A DNA stretch of 64,000 nt, taken from the NCBI GenBank assembly GCA_964407825.1, contig CAYOXD010000003.1:18599-82598 (forward strand), given 5' to 3'. This document shows, one piece after another, positions 34,835-43,095 of this stretch (within the stretch, counting starts at the first letter, position 1; each line of letters begins with the position of its first letter). The DNA is from CAYOXD01 sp964407825. Its GTDB lineage: Bacteria > Desulfobacterota > Desulfobacteria > Desulfobacterales > JAFDDL01. The translations under genes and the position numbers were made by a program. The notes below the pieces were generated by a model. The model was not told the DNA's origin. It made no database searches and worked only from the letters and a program-made list of their open reading frames with translations.

Positions 34835-35566
34835 ATGAGTAAGAAGGTCACCATACAACCTGAGGATGCGCTACTGATTGTTGATGTCCAGAACGATTTT
34901 TGCCCCGGTGGCGCCCTTCCTCTCGACGAGGGGGATGAGGTCGTTCCGGTCATAAACCAGTGGATTAAAAGGGCGCGGAAATGTGGCATTTCGGTTGTGG
35001 CATCCAGGGATTGGCATCCCGGTGAACACATCAGTTTCAAGGACCAGGGGGGCCTCTGGCCGGCCCATTGCGTTCAGGACACCGAAGGCGCCAGATTCCA
35101 CTCGAAACTGCAACTTCCCGAAGATGCGATCATCGTGACCAAGGGGGTCCGGTTCGATCAGGACCAGTACTCGGCTTTCGACCAGACCGGCCTCGGTGGC
35201 TTCCTGAAGAAAATGGGAATCAAGCGTCTGCTGGTAACCGGCCTGGCCCTGGATATCTGTGTCCGGGCTTCCGTCCTGGATGCACGTCGCGCCGATTTTG
35301 AAGTCGTGCTGATTACGGACGCCACCCGCGCGGAGGATGCGGGAAAAATCCCCGAAACCATCGAGGAGATGCAGCTTGCAGGCGCGGAGGTTATCAATGT
35401 GGAAAAACTGCTATATGATGATACCCACCGGGGAGCCGCCGAATCGGCGGAATCGGCGGAAAACGATGCGGCAGTGTGCCTGAAAGCGCCTGAATTTGCC
35501 GAACACTACCGGTTGTTGGATCATGATCATCCCTGCGCCGACGGCCGAAACGGCGATCCCTATTAA
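34835..35566 (+). CDS. pncA: nicotinamidase / isochorismatase-family hydrolase with C-terminal extension
   Basis: 243 residues. Catalytic Asp is in VDVQNDFCPGGAL, the metal motif SRDWHPGEHISF gives Asp and His ligands, Lys is in VTKGV, and nucleophile Cys is in ALDICVRAS. This set fits nicotinamidase, which recycles nicotinamide to nicotinic acid for NAD. The first 200 residues are family length. A 40-residue tail follows, Ala/Glu-rich then with HxHPC, not found in typical PncA. ATG 34835 has GGAGGA upstream; an ATG at 34817 is less likely. Confidence 0.92.
   Translation: MSKKVTIQPEDALLIVDVQNDFCPGGALPLDEGDEVVPVINQWIKRARKCGISVVASRDWHPGEHISFKDQGGLWPAHCVQDTEGARFHSKLQLPEDAIIVTKGVRFDQDQYSAFDQTGLGGFLKKMGIKRLLVTGLALDICVRASVLDARRADFEVVLITDATRAEDAGKIPETIEEMQLAGAEVINVEKLLYDDTHRGAAESAESAENDAAVCLKAPEFAEHYRLLDHDHPCADGRNGDPY
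35441..35461 (+). repeat. 9-base tandem repeat in the pncA tail
   Basis: GAATCGGCG occurs twice in tandem followed by GAA. In frame it adds Glu-Ser-Ala units to the tail. The 9-base unit keeps the frame, so copy number could vary between strains without a frameshift. Confidence 0.6.
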
Positions 35567-35652
35567 CCTCGCCCCATGCCTGTCCAGTTCCCAATGGGGG
35601 GCTGCTGCAAGAAATCATTCGAGCGACACCGACTACGAAAGGAGGAGCACAG

Positions 35653-36108
35653 ATGAAAGTACGATCTGTAATGCTGTCGAGTCTGTTCCTGCTGTGCATC
35701 GGCGCCTGTTCCACCGCTTTTGCCCATTGCCAGATGCCATGCGGGATTTATAACGACCAACTGCGGGTGAAGATGATCGAGGAGGATGCCACCACCATCG
35801 AAAAGGCCATGAAGAACATCACGAATCTGAGCCATCAGAGCCCCGTCAATTATAACCAACTGGTCCGCTGGGTCACCACCAAGGAGGCGCATGCCGCCAA
35901 GATTCAAGAGGTGGTGAGCCAATACTTCATGGCCCAGCGCATTGCGCTCAATGCCGACCACTATAACGAGAAGCTGGCAAAATTGCACCAGATCCTGGTG
36001 TACGCCATGAAATGCAAGCAAACTACCGACCTTGCAAATGTCTATAAACTCAGAGAGGCCCTCCACGACTTCTCAACGCTTTATTTCGCGCACCCCTCCT
36101 CCCATTGA
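35653..36108 (+). CDS. sodN: nickel superoxide dismutase with Sec signal peptide
   Basis: 151 residues. After a hydrophobic leader (7-18) the sequence reads AFA at 22-24 and then the nickel hook HCQMPCGIY at 25-33, the HCxxPCGxY signature of Ni-SOD. Ni-SOD needs a free N-terminal His1 with Cys2 and Cys6. A signal-peptidase I cut after AFA would expose exactly this, whereas actinobacterial enzymes use a separate SodX protease for a pro-peptide. The rest is the expected helical bundle. A competing lipobox-like IGAC (16-19) would give a lipoprotein and hide the hook, so it seems less likely. AAAGGAGGAGC precedes the ATG. Predicted periplasmic superoxide defence. Confidence 0.93.
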   Translation: MKVRSVMLSSLFLLCIGACSTAFAHCQMPCGIYNDQLRVKMIEEDATTIEKAMKNITNLSHQSPVNYNQLVRWVTTKEAHAAKIQEVVSQYFMAQRIALNADHYNEKLAKLHQILVYAMKCKQTTDLANVYKLREALHDFSTLYFAHPSSH

Positions 36109-36643
36109 TTCTTCTGTGGAACGGCCCCCGGAACCGCCGCCCCGCCGGCGTACACCGGGGGCCTCCCGGGCCGGCTGCCCCGGTCATCAATCGTCCGCCA
36201 TTGCGGTGCCGACCTCTGGGAGAGCGTGCATCCATTCTCTGAAAACCCGAAAATCGGCTGAGAAAGCGCCGTAGGGCGATCCGTTCGAAGCGGTCGGGAT
36301 CCCATGGACGCTCCGTCAACCGGGACGCACCAGCACTCCGGAATTGATAGACATGAGCCCCGACACGGTCCTGGGGCCCGGGGACTTCCACCGTGCAGGG
36401 GACCCGGATGTATTCATCCCCCTCGAACCTGTCCAGCCGTTCCACGTCGGATGGGCGGACCCTGCGCCAGAGGATGCCCTCTATGGCGCCCCGCCCCGGA
36501 ATCGCCGCCGGATAATCCCGATCCCGGATCGAAAGGCGGCGCCAGCCTTTCAGCCTGGCGGGAACCCGCCTATATCGGCCTGAGACCACCTGCCGCCAGA
36601 CCGCGCCAAACATGAGGCTGCCATAGGTGAAAATATCCACCAT
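36050..36643 (-). CDS. gamma-glutamylcyclotransferase-like (AIG2) protein with odd C-terminal tail
   Basis: 197 residues. The family start FTYGSLM (5-11) binds substrate, and the Glu in LDRFEGDEY (about 71) is at the catalytic position. Similarity to this small fold should end near residue 140. The remaining 55 residues are Arg/Gly-rich, look like out-of-frame translation, and run 59 bases into the convergent sodN gene. A frameshift or lost stop near 36220-36240 is likely. Start ATG 36643 chosen by family similarity. Substrate uncertain. Confidence 0.78.
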   Translation of the reverse strand: MVDIFTYGSLMFGAVWRQVVSGRYRRVPARLKGWRRLSIRDRDYPAAIPGRGAIEGILWRRVRPSDVERLDRFEGDEYIRVPCTVEVPGPQDRVGAHVYQFRSAGASRLTERPWDPDRFERIALRRFLSRFSGFQRMDARSPRGRHRNGGRLMTGAAGPGGPRCTPAGRRFRGPFHRRINGRRGARNKALRSRGGPL

Positions 36644-36708
36644 CCCCCCCCTCTCGTCGGCCACGGCGGCACCCGGTACGCACTGGTATTAGCAAAGTTA
36701 AAATTCAG

Positions 36709-37674
36709 TCAAGACGCTGACTTAGCCCCCCCATTACCGGCCACGCAACGACGGGCCTCCACCGTAATGTGAACGATCCCGAGCCTCCCGGGCAGCAACG
36801 CGTAATAGGCTTCCGTTTCCAGGGGCTCCGAGGACACCAGGGAAATTTCCGCCGCATAGATCCCCTCGCCCACGGCCCATACATGCAAATCGGATATCCG
36901 ATTGTCTCCCTCAGACTCTATGGCTCCCATAATTTTCTCCCGAAGCGTCTCCGGAGCCTGCATGTCCAGCAATACATGGGACGAGGCGCACAGCAGTTTC
37001 CAGGACCATCGGATCACCAGGACCGCCCCTACCATGCCCATGGCGGGATCCAGCCAGATCAGCCCGAAAAATTTCCCCCCCAGAAGGGCGAAAATGGCCA
37101 GTAGGGAGGTAAGAGCGTCGGCCAGGACATGCAGGTAGGCGGACCAGAGGTTGTGATCGGTGTGCCCCGGGCCATGATCATGGGAATGGCCATGATCATG
37201 TCCGCCAAGGCCTGATTCATTCCCCCCCAGGATATACAAACAAAATCCGTTCACCACCAGTCCCAGAACCGCCACCAGGATCGCATGGTTGAATCCGATG
37301 GCCACCGGTTCGAAGAAACGCTGGAGGCTCTTGGTGGCCATTACAAAGGCGAACAGCACCAGCATGACCGCGCTGGCAAAGGCCGCCAGGGAGTTAACCT
37401 TGCCCGTTCCGAAATTGAAGCGGGGGCTTTTAGCGTGACGCCGGGTGTAGTAATAAGCAAAGGCCGAAACGGTCAGGGCGGCAGCATGGCTGGCCATGTG
37501 GAGGCCGTCGGCAAGAAGTGCCATGGAGCCGAAGGCCATCCCCGCCGCTATTTCGACCAGCATGGTGAGTGCGGTGACGGCGATGACCACCAGGGTGCGC
37601 CGCTCCCCGGATTTTTTAGCGTCCTGGCCGAAGGTATGCTCATGCATCCATTGCTCTATGGATTCGGTGTGCAT
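36709..37674 (-). CDS. cation diffusion facilitator, DmeF-like
   Basis: 321-residue inner-membrane metal/proton antiporter with six predicted helices. HTFGQDAKKSGERRT at the N-terminus and the histidine-rich loop HDHGHSHDHGPGHTDH (about 158-173) between helices 4 and 5 are typical of the DmeF branch. LADGLHMASHAAAL contains the DxxxH site in helix 2 and LHVLADALTSL the second metal motif in helix 5. Likely exports Co2+, Ni2+ or Zn2+. ATG 37674 has GAGGAGGGA upstream. No regulator is adjacent. Confidence 0.93.
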   Translation of the reverse strand: MHTESIEQWMHEHTFGQDAKKSGERRTLVVIAVTALTMLVEIAAGMAFGSMALLADGLHMASHAAALTVSAFAYYYTRRHAKSPRFNFGTGKVNSLAAFASAVMLVLFAFVMATKSLQRFFEPVAIGFNHAILVAVLGLVVNGFCLYILGGNESGLGGHDHGHSHDHGPGHTDHNLWSAYLHVLADALTSLLAIFALLGGKFFGLIWLDPAMGMVGAVLVIRWSWKLLCASSHVLLDMQAPETLREKIMGAIESEGDNRISDLHVWAVGEGIYAAEISLVSSEPLETEAYYALLPGRLGIVHITVEARRCVAGNGGAKSAS

Positions 37675-37754
37675 GCGGGATTCCCTCCTCTTTGGCCTGA
37701 GCGCCAAGCGGTCCAGTGACCGAAATGAGGGTCAAGGCCATTTGCGAATCGCGA

Positions 37755-37798
37755 TAAGCCCTCTTGAAGTCAGAAGACTTACTCTTCTTTATGGCTTA
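37755..37798. repeat. nested inverted repeats upstream of the aldehyde dehydrogenase gene
   Basis: TAAGCC (37755-37760) pairs with GGCTTA (37793-37798). Inside it AAGTC (37767-37771) pairs with GACTT (37776-37780) across a four-base loop. A further GCGA-A-TCGC lies at 37744-37752. They sit in the 247-base divergent space between the CDF transporter and the dehydrogenase, 120 bases before the latter. Confidence 0.35.
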
Positions 37799-37921
37799 AC
37801 GCACTGCCGACGTCAAGCACTCGAAGCGCGCCGAAATCTGTGCTTGAACTCATCAGGCCTTGTTGTTAAAGACGACAGTGGTTTCTCGCTAACGAGATGA
37901 GAGTTCGAGGTCGAAAGGATA

Positions 37922-39379
37922 ATGACAGATACAGCACATGTGAATTTAATGATCGACGGCCGGTGGACCCGCGCGGTCACGGGACAATCCATCGATATTG
38001 TAAACCCCGCCACCGAAGAGGTGGTGGCCACAGCCTGCCAGGCGGGTCGGGAGGATACGGCCTCCGCTATCACCGCCGCTGGCAAAGGCCTGGATACATG
38101 GTCCCGTGTTGCTCCCTGGGACCGTTCGCGGCTACTGCGAAAGGCCGCCAGCCTGCTGGAAGACAGGTCTCAAGCCATAGCCGAACGGATTGTTCGCCAC
38201 TGCGGCAAGCCCATGGCCCAGGCCCTGGCAGAGACACGGGCCGCAACCGAAGTCATGGACTGGTTTGCGGACGAGGCACGGCGGATCTTTGGATCCCTTC
38301 TCCCTGGCAGAACCGCCTCGGGCAGACTGCATACGCTCTATGAACCCGTTGGTATCGCGGCGGCCTTTTCAGCCTGGAACTTCCCCCTTATCCTGCCGGC
38401 CCGGAAAATCGCAGCGGCCCTTGCCGCCGGATGCGCGGTGCTGTGCCGGCCAGCCGAGGAGGGATCGGCCTGTGCGGCGGAGCTGATCCAATGTCTGATG
38501 GATGCGGGGATTCCACCAGGGACCGTCAATCTGCTGACGGGCAGGCCCGAGGAGATATCCGACACCATCATGGAAAGCCCCGAGGTCCGGAAAATCAGCT
38601 TCACCGGCTCGATTCCCGTGGGTCAAGAGCTGATGCGTCGGGCGGCCGACACGGTCAAACGACTCACACTCGAGCTAGGAGGCCATTCGCCGGTGATCAT
38701 TCACCATGATGCGGATCCAGAGGAGACCGGCGCTGGCGCGGCGGCCGCCAAATTCAGAAACAACGGCCAAGTCTGTATTTCGCCCACCCGATTTTTTGTT
38801 CATTCATCCATCTGTGAACGCTTTACCGCCGCTTTCGCCGAAGCTACCCGAAAGCTGAAACTCGGCAACGGCATGGATCCCTCCGTGGACATCGGTCCGC
38901 TCATCAACCGTAATCGCCTGGAGGCCATCGAACAGATGGTGGCCCGAACCCTTGCCGAGGGAGCTACCCTTGTTCTGGGCGGAAGGCGGCCGGCGGCCCT
39001 TGAAAGGGGCTTTTTCTTTGAACCGACCGTATTTACCGATGTCAGCGACGAGATGACGGTCATGGAGCAGGAACCCTTCGGGCCGATCGCCCTGGTGACG
39101 CCCTTCGAGACCTTCGAGGAGGCGATCCGGCGCGCCAATGCCGTTCATTACGGGCTTGCTGCCTATGTATTCACCAAATCGCTGGAATTGGCGCAGCAGT
39201 CCATTTCATCCCTCAAGGTGGGAATCGTGACCGTTAATGGCTGGACGGGCAGTATGGCAGAAATGCCCTTCGGCGGAGTCAAGTACTCAGGCTACGGCCG
39301 GGAAGGCGGGGAACAGGGGATTTTTGATTACCTGGATGTGAAATTTGCCAACATCAACTGGGGGTACCCCTCTGCGTAA
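37922..39379 (+). CDS. NAD(P)-dependent aldehyde dehydrogenase
   Basis: 485 residues, normal length. It oxidises an aldehyde to its acid. The general base Glu is in LELGGHSPVI (about 250-259) and the catalytic Cys in NNGQVCISPTRFF (about 284). The FSAWNFPL stretch near 144 carries the oxyanion Asn, and SGYGREGG is typical near the end. The type resembles succinate-semialdehyde or betaine aldehyde dehydrogenases; substrate cannot be settled. ATG 37922 has AAAGGAT upstream. Confidence 0.94.
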   Translation: MTDTAHVNLMIDGRWTRAVTGQSIDIVNPATEEVVATACQAGREDTASAITAAGKGLDTWSRVAPWDRSRLLRKAASLLEDRSQAIAERIVRHCGKPMAQALAETRAATEVMDWFADEARRIFGSLLPGRTASGRLHTLYEPVGIAAAFSAWNFPLILPARKIAAALAAGCAVLCRPAEEGSACAAELIQCLMDAGIPPGTVNLLTGRPEEISDTIMESPEVRKISFTGSIPVGQELMRRAADTVKRLTLELGGHSPVIIHHDADPEETGAGAAAAKFRNNGQVCISPTRFFVHSSICERFTAAFAEATRKLKLGNGMDPSVDIGPLINRNRLEAIEQMVARTLAEGATLVLGGRRPAALERGFFFEPTVFTDVSDEMTVMEQEPFGPIALVTPFETFEEAIRRANAVHYGLAAYVFTKSLELAQQSISSLKVGIVTVNGWTGSMAEMPFGGVKYSGYGREGGEQGIFDYLDVKFANINWGYPSA

Positions 39380-39484
39380 GGCCAGGCAGGCAATTCTCGG
39401 AAAATGATCCGGAAAGCGGCCAGGGGACATCCCCTGCCCCGCCCCGAGCAGCTCGCTGGATGCTGTTCACCAGGAATGGCCGCA

Positions 39485-39700
39485 TCAGAGGGCCAACCCG
39501 GCCCGCGGCCTGCCGTGGGCCGGCTGAAATATCCGCAGGGTTTCGATATAAATCTCCCTGGCGCTGGCCTCATCGCCTTCGTAACGCAGCTGGGAGCCGT
39601 TGACATGGAAGCTAACACCGCAGTCGTATTTCCTGGCGACGCTGTTGAGAAGTTTGCGTAATATCCTTATGTTCAAATCTTTTTTGTTTATGGCGATCAT
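39485..39700 (-). CDS. small conserved-looking protein, unknown
   Basis: 71 residues. The sequence starts MIAINKKDLNIRIL, then a basic amphipathic helix (RKLLNSVARKYDC) and a short strand-helix pattern (FHVNGSQLRYEGDEASAREIYIETLRIF). Composition is that of a real folded protein. AGGAGC lies ten bases before the chosen ATG at 39700. The final 11 residues are Pro/Arg/Gly-rich. No family is recognised. Confidence 0.5.
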   Translation of the reverse strand: MIAINKKDLNIRILRKLLNSVARKYDCGVSFHVNGSQLRYEGDEASAREIYIETLRIFQPAHGRPRAGLAL

Positions 39701-40018
39701 GAGTCTCATGCTCCTATGTTTCAGAGGGGTAAGGTGCTTCGGACGAGGCTTTCGCCATCGTCAACATTCCTATAACAGCAAACATGCGATATACGTGCCA
39801 GCATCTAACTAATCTCCTATCAACCTTATATTTATTAAATTTTGGTTATTTCCCCGGAAGTTCCAAATCAACTATTTTGTCATTTCTATAACATTATTGT
39901 CATAGTCGGATCCCGACACCCGGCAAAATCCCAATTGCCATATCCCGCCCCATTTGATATGGCAAATTGGGGCATCCAGTTGAAAGATCTAATCAAATGC
40001 GGCCGTGGAGCATCTTCT
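39701..40018. other. AT-rich upstream region of the Hsp70-type operon
   Basis: 318 bases between the small minus-strand gene and the TPR gene, distinctly richer in A and T than the coding DNA. It contains a strong hairpin at 39930-39971. TTGTCA boxes occur twice (about 39877 and 39897), but no good -10 follows at the proper distance. No CIRCE-type inverted repeat (TTAGCACTC) is seen. Confidence 0.5.
39930..39971. promoter_or_regulatory. 14-base-pair hairpin before the Hsp70-type operon
   Basis: CCCAATTGCCATAT (39930-39943) and ATATGGCAAATTGGG (39957-39971) are complementary over 14 pairs with one bulged A; the loop is 13 bases. It ends 47 bases before the start of the TPR gene. No T-run follows, so it is not a plain terminator. 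It could be an operator for a dimeric repressor or an mRNA structure controlling translation. Confidence 0.6.
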
Positions 40019-42715
40019 ATGGCAAAACCAGGCAGAAAAAAGCGCAAAACAAAACGAAAAAGCCAATGGGAGCAACTTGCGCGTCTGCCGTTTTCCCAAA
40101 TCGCCCGGCAGGGAAAGGCCCATTTGCAGGCGGGGGAATTCAAGGAGGCGATCCCCTTTCTGAACGCGGCGCTGAGTAAGAATCAAGACACCGATGGGCT
40201 TCGCCCTTTTCTATTCCGGGCCTATTTGAAGAGATCCGCCCAGCTTCGGGAGAAGGCCATGGTGAAGGAAGCCGGGCTCATGCTCGCCAATGCCGAGAAA
40301 TGGCTTCCTGCTTCCACCAACATGGCCGAGGAGGATCTGGTCGAATATCTATCCTTCGGACCGGTCGAGAAGAGCGCGGCGCTTTGCCATGCGTATTTAA
40401 AGACGCACGACGGGGTCAGCCCCCGGCTGGAGAGGGCCCTTGCGGGGCTGCTGGTGCAGAGTGAGAGGTGGGACTTGCTCGATCCCCTGCCGACGGATTC
40501 CCCCCTTCTAGCGCATGCCCCGGTTGTGCGGAAGGCGCTTGTGCGCATGAACCGGGGAGACTGGGAAGGCGCACTGGAAGCACTCAAGGGCATTCCCAGG
40601 GCCTCTGCCTTTTTTCCGCTTCGCGCATTTTCCATGGCCATGACCCGTTTCTTTAAGGAGGACGAGGCGGGCCTGCATCGGGCACTATCCATGATCCCAA
40701 GGGAATTCCCCCTCTTCCCCCTCGCCCAAGCCCTGCGCATTGCACCCGAAAGCCTCACCTGCCTCTGGGAATACCCGCCCTTTTCGACCAGGGACTTGGA
40801 GGCTCTCTTGACCCACGTCAGGTGCCAGGAGATCGAGCCGGCGGCATTCCTCGTAAAGAGAATGGCCCTGGCCGTCCTGCCGGAGAATCCCCGGGCCGCG
40901 ATGATGGAAATCATTCAGTACCTGCGCGCAGTCGCCGGAGAGCATCGCCGCGGGGACGCCCTCATTATCGGGCTGATCCATCGGCTGCTGCCCGGCGCCG
41001 AGGGGACGCTTCTTCAGGCCAAGATAAATTTTTACCGGTTCGAAAACGGCATTGTCGATGCTGCCCGGTATCTTCAAGTGCTTGACACGGAGTTCCCGGT
41101 CCAACGCGAGTGGAACCAGGCCGCATCCCAGGTCCTCATCTTCACCGTCCTGAGGATCATCAGCGAGGGGACAGAGATTCCAGCCCTGGACCGAATGTCC
41201 GCCCCTCTTCTGCGGCTGCTGGGAATCCAGTCGAGCAATCAGGAGCTCCTGTTGATCGAGATGCTGTCACAGGCTGTGACGCTGGATCCCCGCAACGAAT
41301 CAGCCTACCGGCTGATTTCTCAACTGCCGAGACCCTCCCGGGAGGCCAAACGCCTGGTGGAAGACGCCCTGGAGCAGATGGCGGTCGAATTCCCCGAAGA
41401 TCCTTATCCGTGTCTGGCCCTGTCCCAGCTCCAGCATGAGAAGAACGCCTTTCGGAAGGCGGAAGCCATTCTTGAGGAGGCCAAACGCCGCGCGCCCCAT
41501 GATGCCAGAATCATCGATGCCTATGTGATTTGTTTACTGATATCGGCGCAAAAGCGCGTCTGCGGGAACAAGCCGCACCTGGCCCTTGAGGATTTTGAAA
41601 AGGCGCAATCACTCTGCCAAAGCAGGATGCTGCCGCTTGTCACGGCCAAACGCCTTCTGTTCAACTACGACGTTCCCGGCCAAGCGTCGCTTTTCGGCCC
41701 TCACGTTATCCGCAGCCCCCAGCAGTGGCGGGAGGCCGTAGCGGCCGCCGTTGAAAGGCTGACGCCATTTCAGCGCCTGAATACCCTTGGAATGATAGCC
41801 CTGGACATGGAAGGGGCAAAGCTCCCCGGAACCCGCGGTTTTTCAAAGAAGTTGAAATTGTTGTTAATGAATGCCAGTGTCGATATCCCCATGCTTACCT
41901 CCAGGGAGATTCGAACCCTGCTGACCCCCCTCGACGAAACACTGTATCGGCTGATGCCCTGCCTTGAACGGGCCGGCGTATACCTGAAGCATTTTCCTGG
42001 CATGCTCCAGGGCGTCAATCACGCGGATATCGTCGCTGTTCTCGATGCCATGATCGCCGAAAATCTTCTCAAAGCGGCCAGGAATGAAATTCAGAGGCGT
42101 CTGAGGACGGCCGCTGACCGTTCCACTGTGCTCCTGGAGTTTTATTTGCTCGCGGTTAAGCACTTGGATGGACGCACCGGCAGCGGCCGAACAGAGTTCC
42201 AGGCCCTCCTCGACCGGGCGGATCAGGGGGAGCGGGAACAGATACGGGCAGCCGCGAGGAGAATTTCCCAGCATGCATCCGACCCTTTAAAGACCGCGCT
42301 TACCACCCTCGATTTCCAATATCTTGATCCGCAGTCCGCGGCTTTCCCCGAATTTGATGTCCTGACCATGGACGAGGATGAGAATTGGGGTGAGGACAAG
42401 GATTTCTGGATTGACGAGGAGATGCCACTGGCTGGTTTGCCGGATATGCTGGATCAGATCCCCTTCGATATGGACCTGCTTGAGGGTGACTTCCCCGGAA
42501 TGCTGAACGACCAGTTGGCCGATATGGTGGAAAACGCCGTTGACGAACTCGACCTGCGCGGTGCCCCCATCGGATTCATTCGTGAAATGCGGGAGGAGAT
42601 GAAGCGGCAAACTACTGGCCCCTGGGTGTTCGACCTGATCGCCAAACTGCTCGATGCGCAAAACGCCCAAGAGCTCTCCCGGGAGTCCTGGGAGTTTCTG
42701 TACGGAAAGGACTGA
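40019..42715 (+). CDS. large TPR-type protein of the Hsp70-like operon
   Basis: 898-residue helical-repeat protein. The N-terminus is very basic (GRKKRKTKRKSQWEQL), a TPR pair lies at about 24-65 (GKAHLQAGEFKEAIPFLNAAL, seen as GKAHLQAGEFKEA and IPFLNAAL), and further TPR-like repeats are at 480-600. The C-terminal region (770-850) is strongly acidic. No signal peptide or membrane segment, so probably cytosolic. ATG 40019 is chosen over the open extension because TGGAG lies nine bases before it and the extension looks non-coding. It is five bases from the J-like gene. It may present substrates to the chaperone; inferred from context. Confidence 0.8.
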   Translation: MAKPGRKKRKTKRKSQWEQLARLPFSQIARQGKAHLQAGEFKEAIPFLNAALSKNQDTDGLRPFLFRAYLKRSAQLREKAMVKEAGLMLANAEKWLPASTNMAEEDLVEYLSFGPVEKSAALCHAYLKTHDGVSPRLERALAGLLVQSERWDLLDPLPTDSPLLAHAPVVRKALVRMNRGDWEGALEALKGIPRASAFFPLRAFSMAMTRFFKEDEAGLHRALSMIPREFPLFPLAQALRIAPESLTCLWEYPPFSTRDLEALLTHVRCQEIEPAAFLVKRMALAVLPENPRAAMMEIIQYLRAVAGEHRRGDALIIGLIHRLLPGAEGTLLQAKINFYRFENGIVDAARYLQVLDTEFPVQREWNQAASQVLIFTVLRIISEGTEIPALDRMSAPLLRLLGIQSSNQELLLIEMLSQAVTLDPRNESAYRLISQLPRPSREAKRLVEDALEQMAVEFPEDPYPCLALSQLQHEKNAFRKAEAILEEAKRRAPHDARIIDAYVICLLISAQKRVCGNKPHLALEDFEKAQSLCQSRMLPLVTAKRLLFNYDVPGQASLFGPHVIRSPQQWREAVAAAVERLTPFQRLNTLGMIALDMEGAKLPGTRGFSKKLKLLLMNASVDIPMLTSREIRTLLTPLDETLYRLMPCLERAGVYLKHFPGMLQGVNHADIVAVLDAMIAENLLKAARNEIQRRLRTAADRSTVLLEFYLLAVKHLDGRTGSGRTEFQALLDRADQGEREQIRAAARRISQHASDPLKTALTTLDFQYLDPQSAAFPEFDVLTMDEDENWGEDKDFWIDEEMPLAGLPDMLDQIPFDMDLLEGDFPGMLNDQLADMVENAVDELDLRGAPIGFIREMREEMKRQTTGPWVFDLIAKLLDAQNAQELSRESWEFLYGKD

Positions 42716-42720
42716 ATAGG

Positions 42721-43026
42721 ATGCTGCAATATTACCTGGCCCTAGAAATCTCGCCGCACGCCTCGGACGAGGAGATCCGAAAGCAGTATCTGGCGCTGAT
42801 CAGGCAACATCCGCCTGAACGGGATCCGATTCGTTTCCAAGAAATTTCAACCGCCTATGAAAAACTGAAGGATGAGATGACCCGGATTCGGACCCGGGTA
42901 TTGGACCCCTATGAGGCCAACGACCCGGAAAAAGCAATGGCGGAGCTGATTCGGGCTTCCGGACCCGCCAAGGTGCGCGTGGGGTTAAAAACCCTGATGG
43001 CTTTGCTGGCCGCCAGGAAGGGATAG
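42721..43026 (+). CDS. J-domain-like protein with HPP in place of HPD
   Basis: 101 residues. The first 55 follow the J-domain pattern: YYLALEISPHASDEEIRKQYL for helices I and II (seen as YYLALEIS and DEEIRKQYLALI), then QHPPERDP and FQEISTAYEKLKD for helix III. In canonical J proteins the loop is HPD and the Asp is needed to stimulate Hsp70; here residues 30-32 are His-Pro-Pro. The C-terminal 45 residues form helices of unknown role. It lies between the TPR and GrpE genes, so a co-chaperone role is the natural reading, though the mechanism may differ. Confidence 0.82.
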   Translation: MLQYYLALEISPHASDEEIRKQYLALIRQHPPERDPIRFQEISTAYEKLKDEMTRIRTRVLDPYEANDPEKAMAELIRASGPAKVRVGLKTLMALLAARKG

Positions 43027-43095
43027 ATAGCCGCCCCCCCCTTTCCCGGCCTTTGGGCCCGGGAGCGGTGCCGTTTATAGCAGAAAGGATGGAAT

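Noticed and set aside
36709..37921. CDF exporter and aldehyde dehydrogenase as one metal or aldehyde stress unit
   Set aside because: They are divergent and functionally unrelated; no shared regulator seen.
39421..39436. CAGGGGA-CA-TCCCCTG palindrome after the aldehyde dehydrogenase
   Set aside because: Could form a short stem, but no T-run follows and the loop is too tight; not called a terminator.
39404..39661. 85-codon plus-strand frame
   Set aside because: Opposite the small gene at 39485-39700, whose product looks far more protein-like; no ribosome site.
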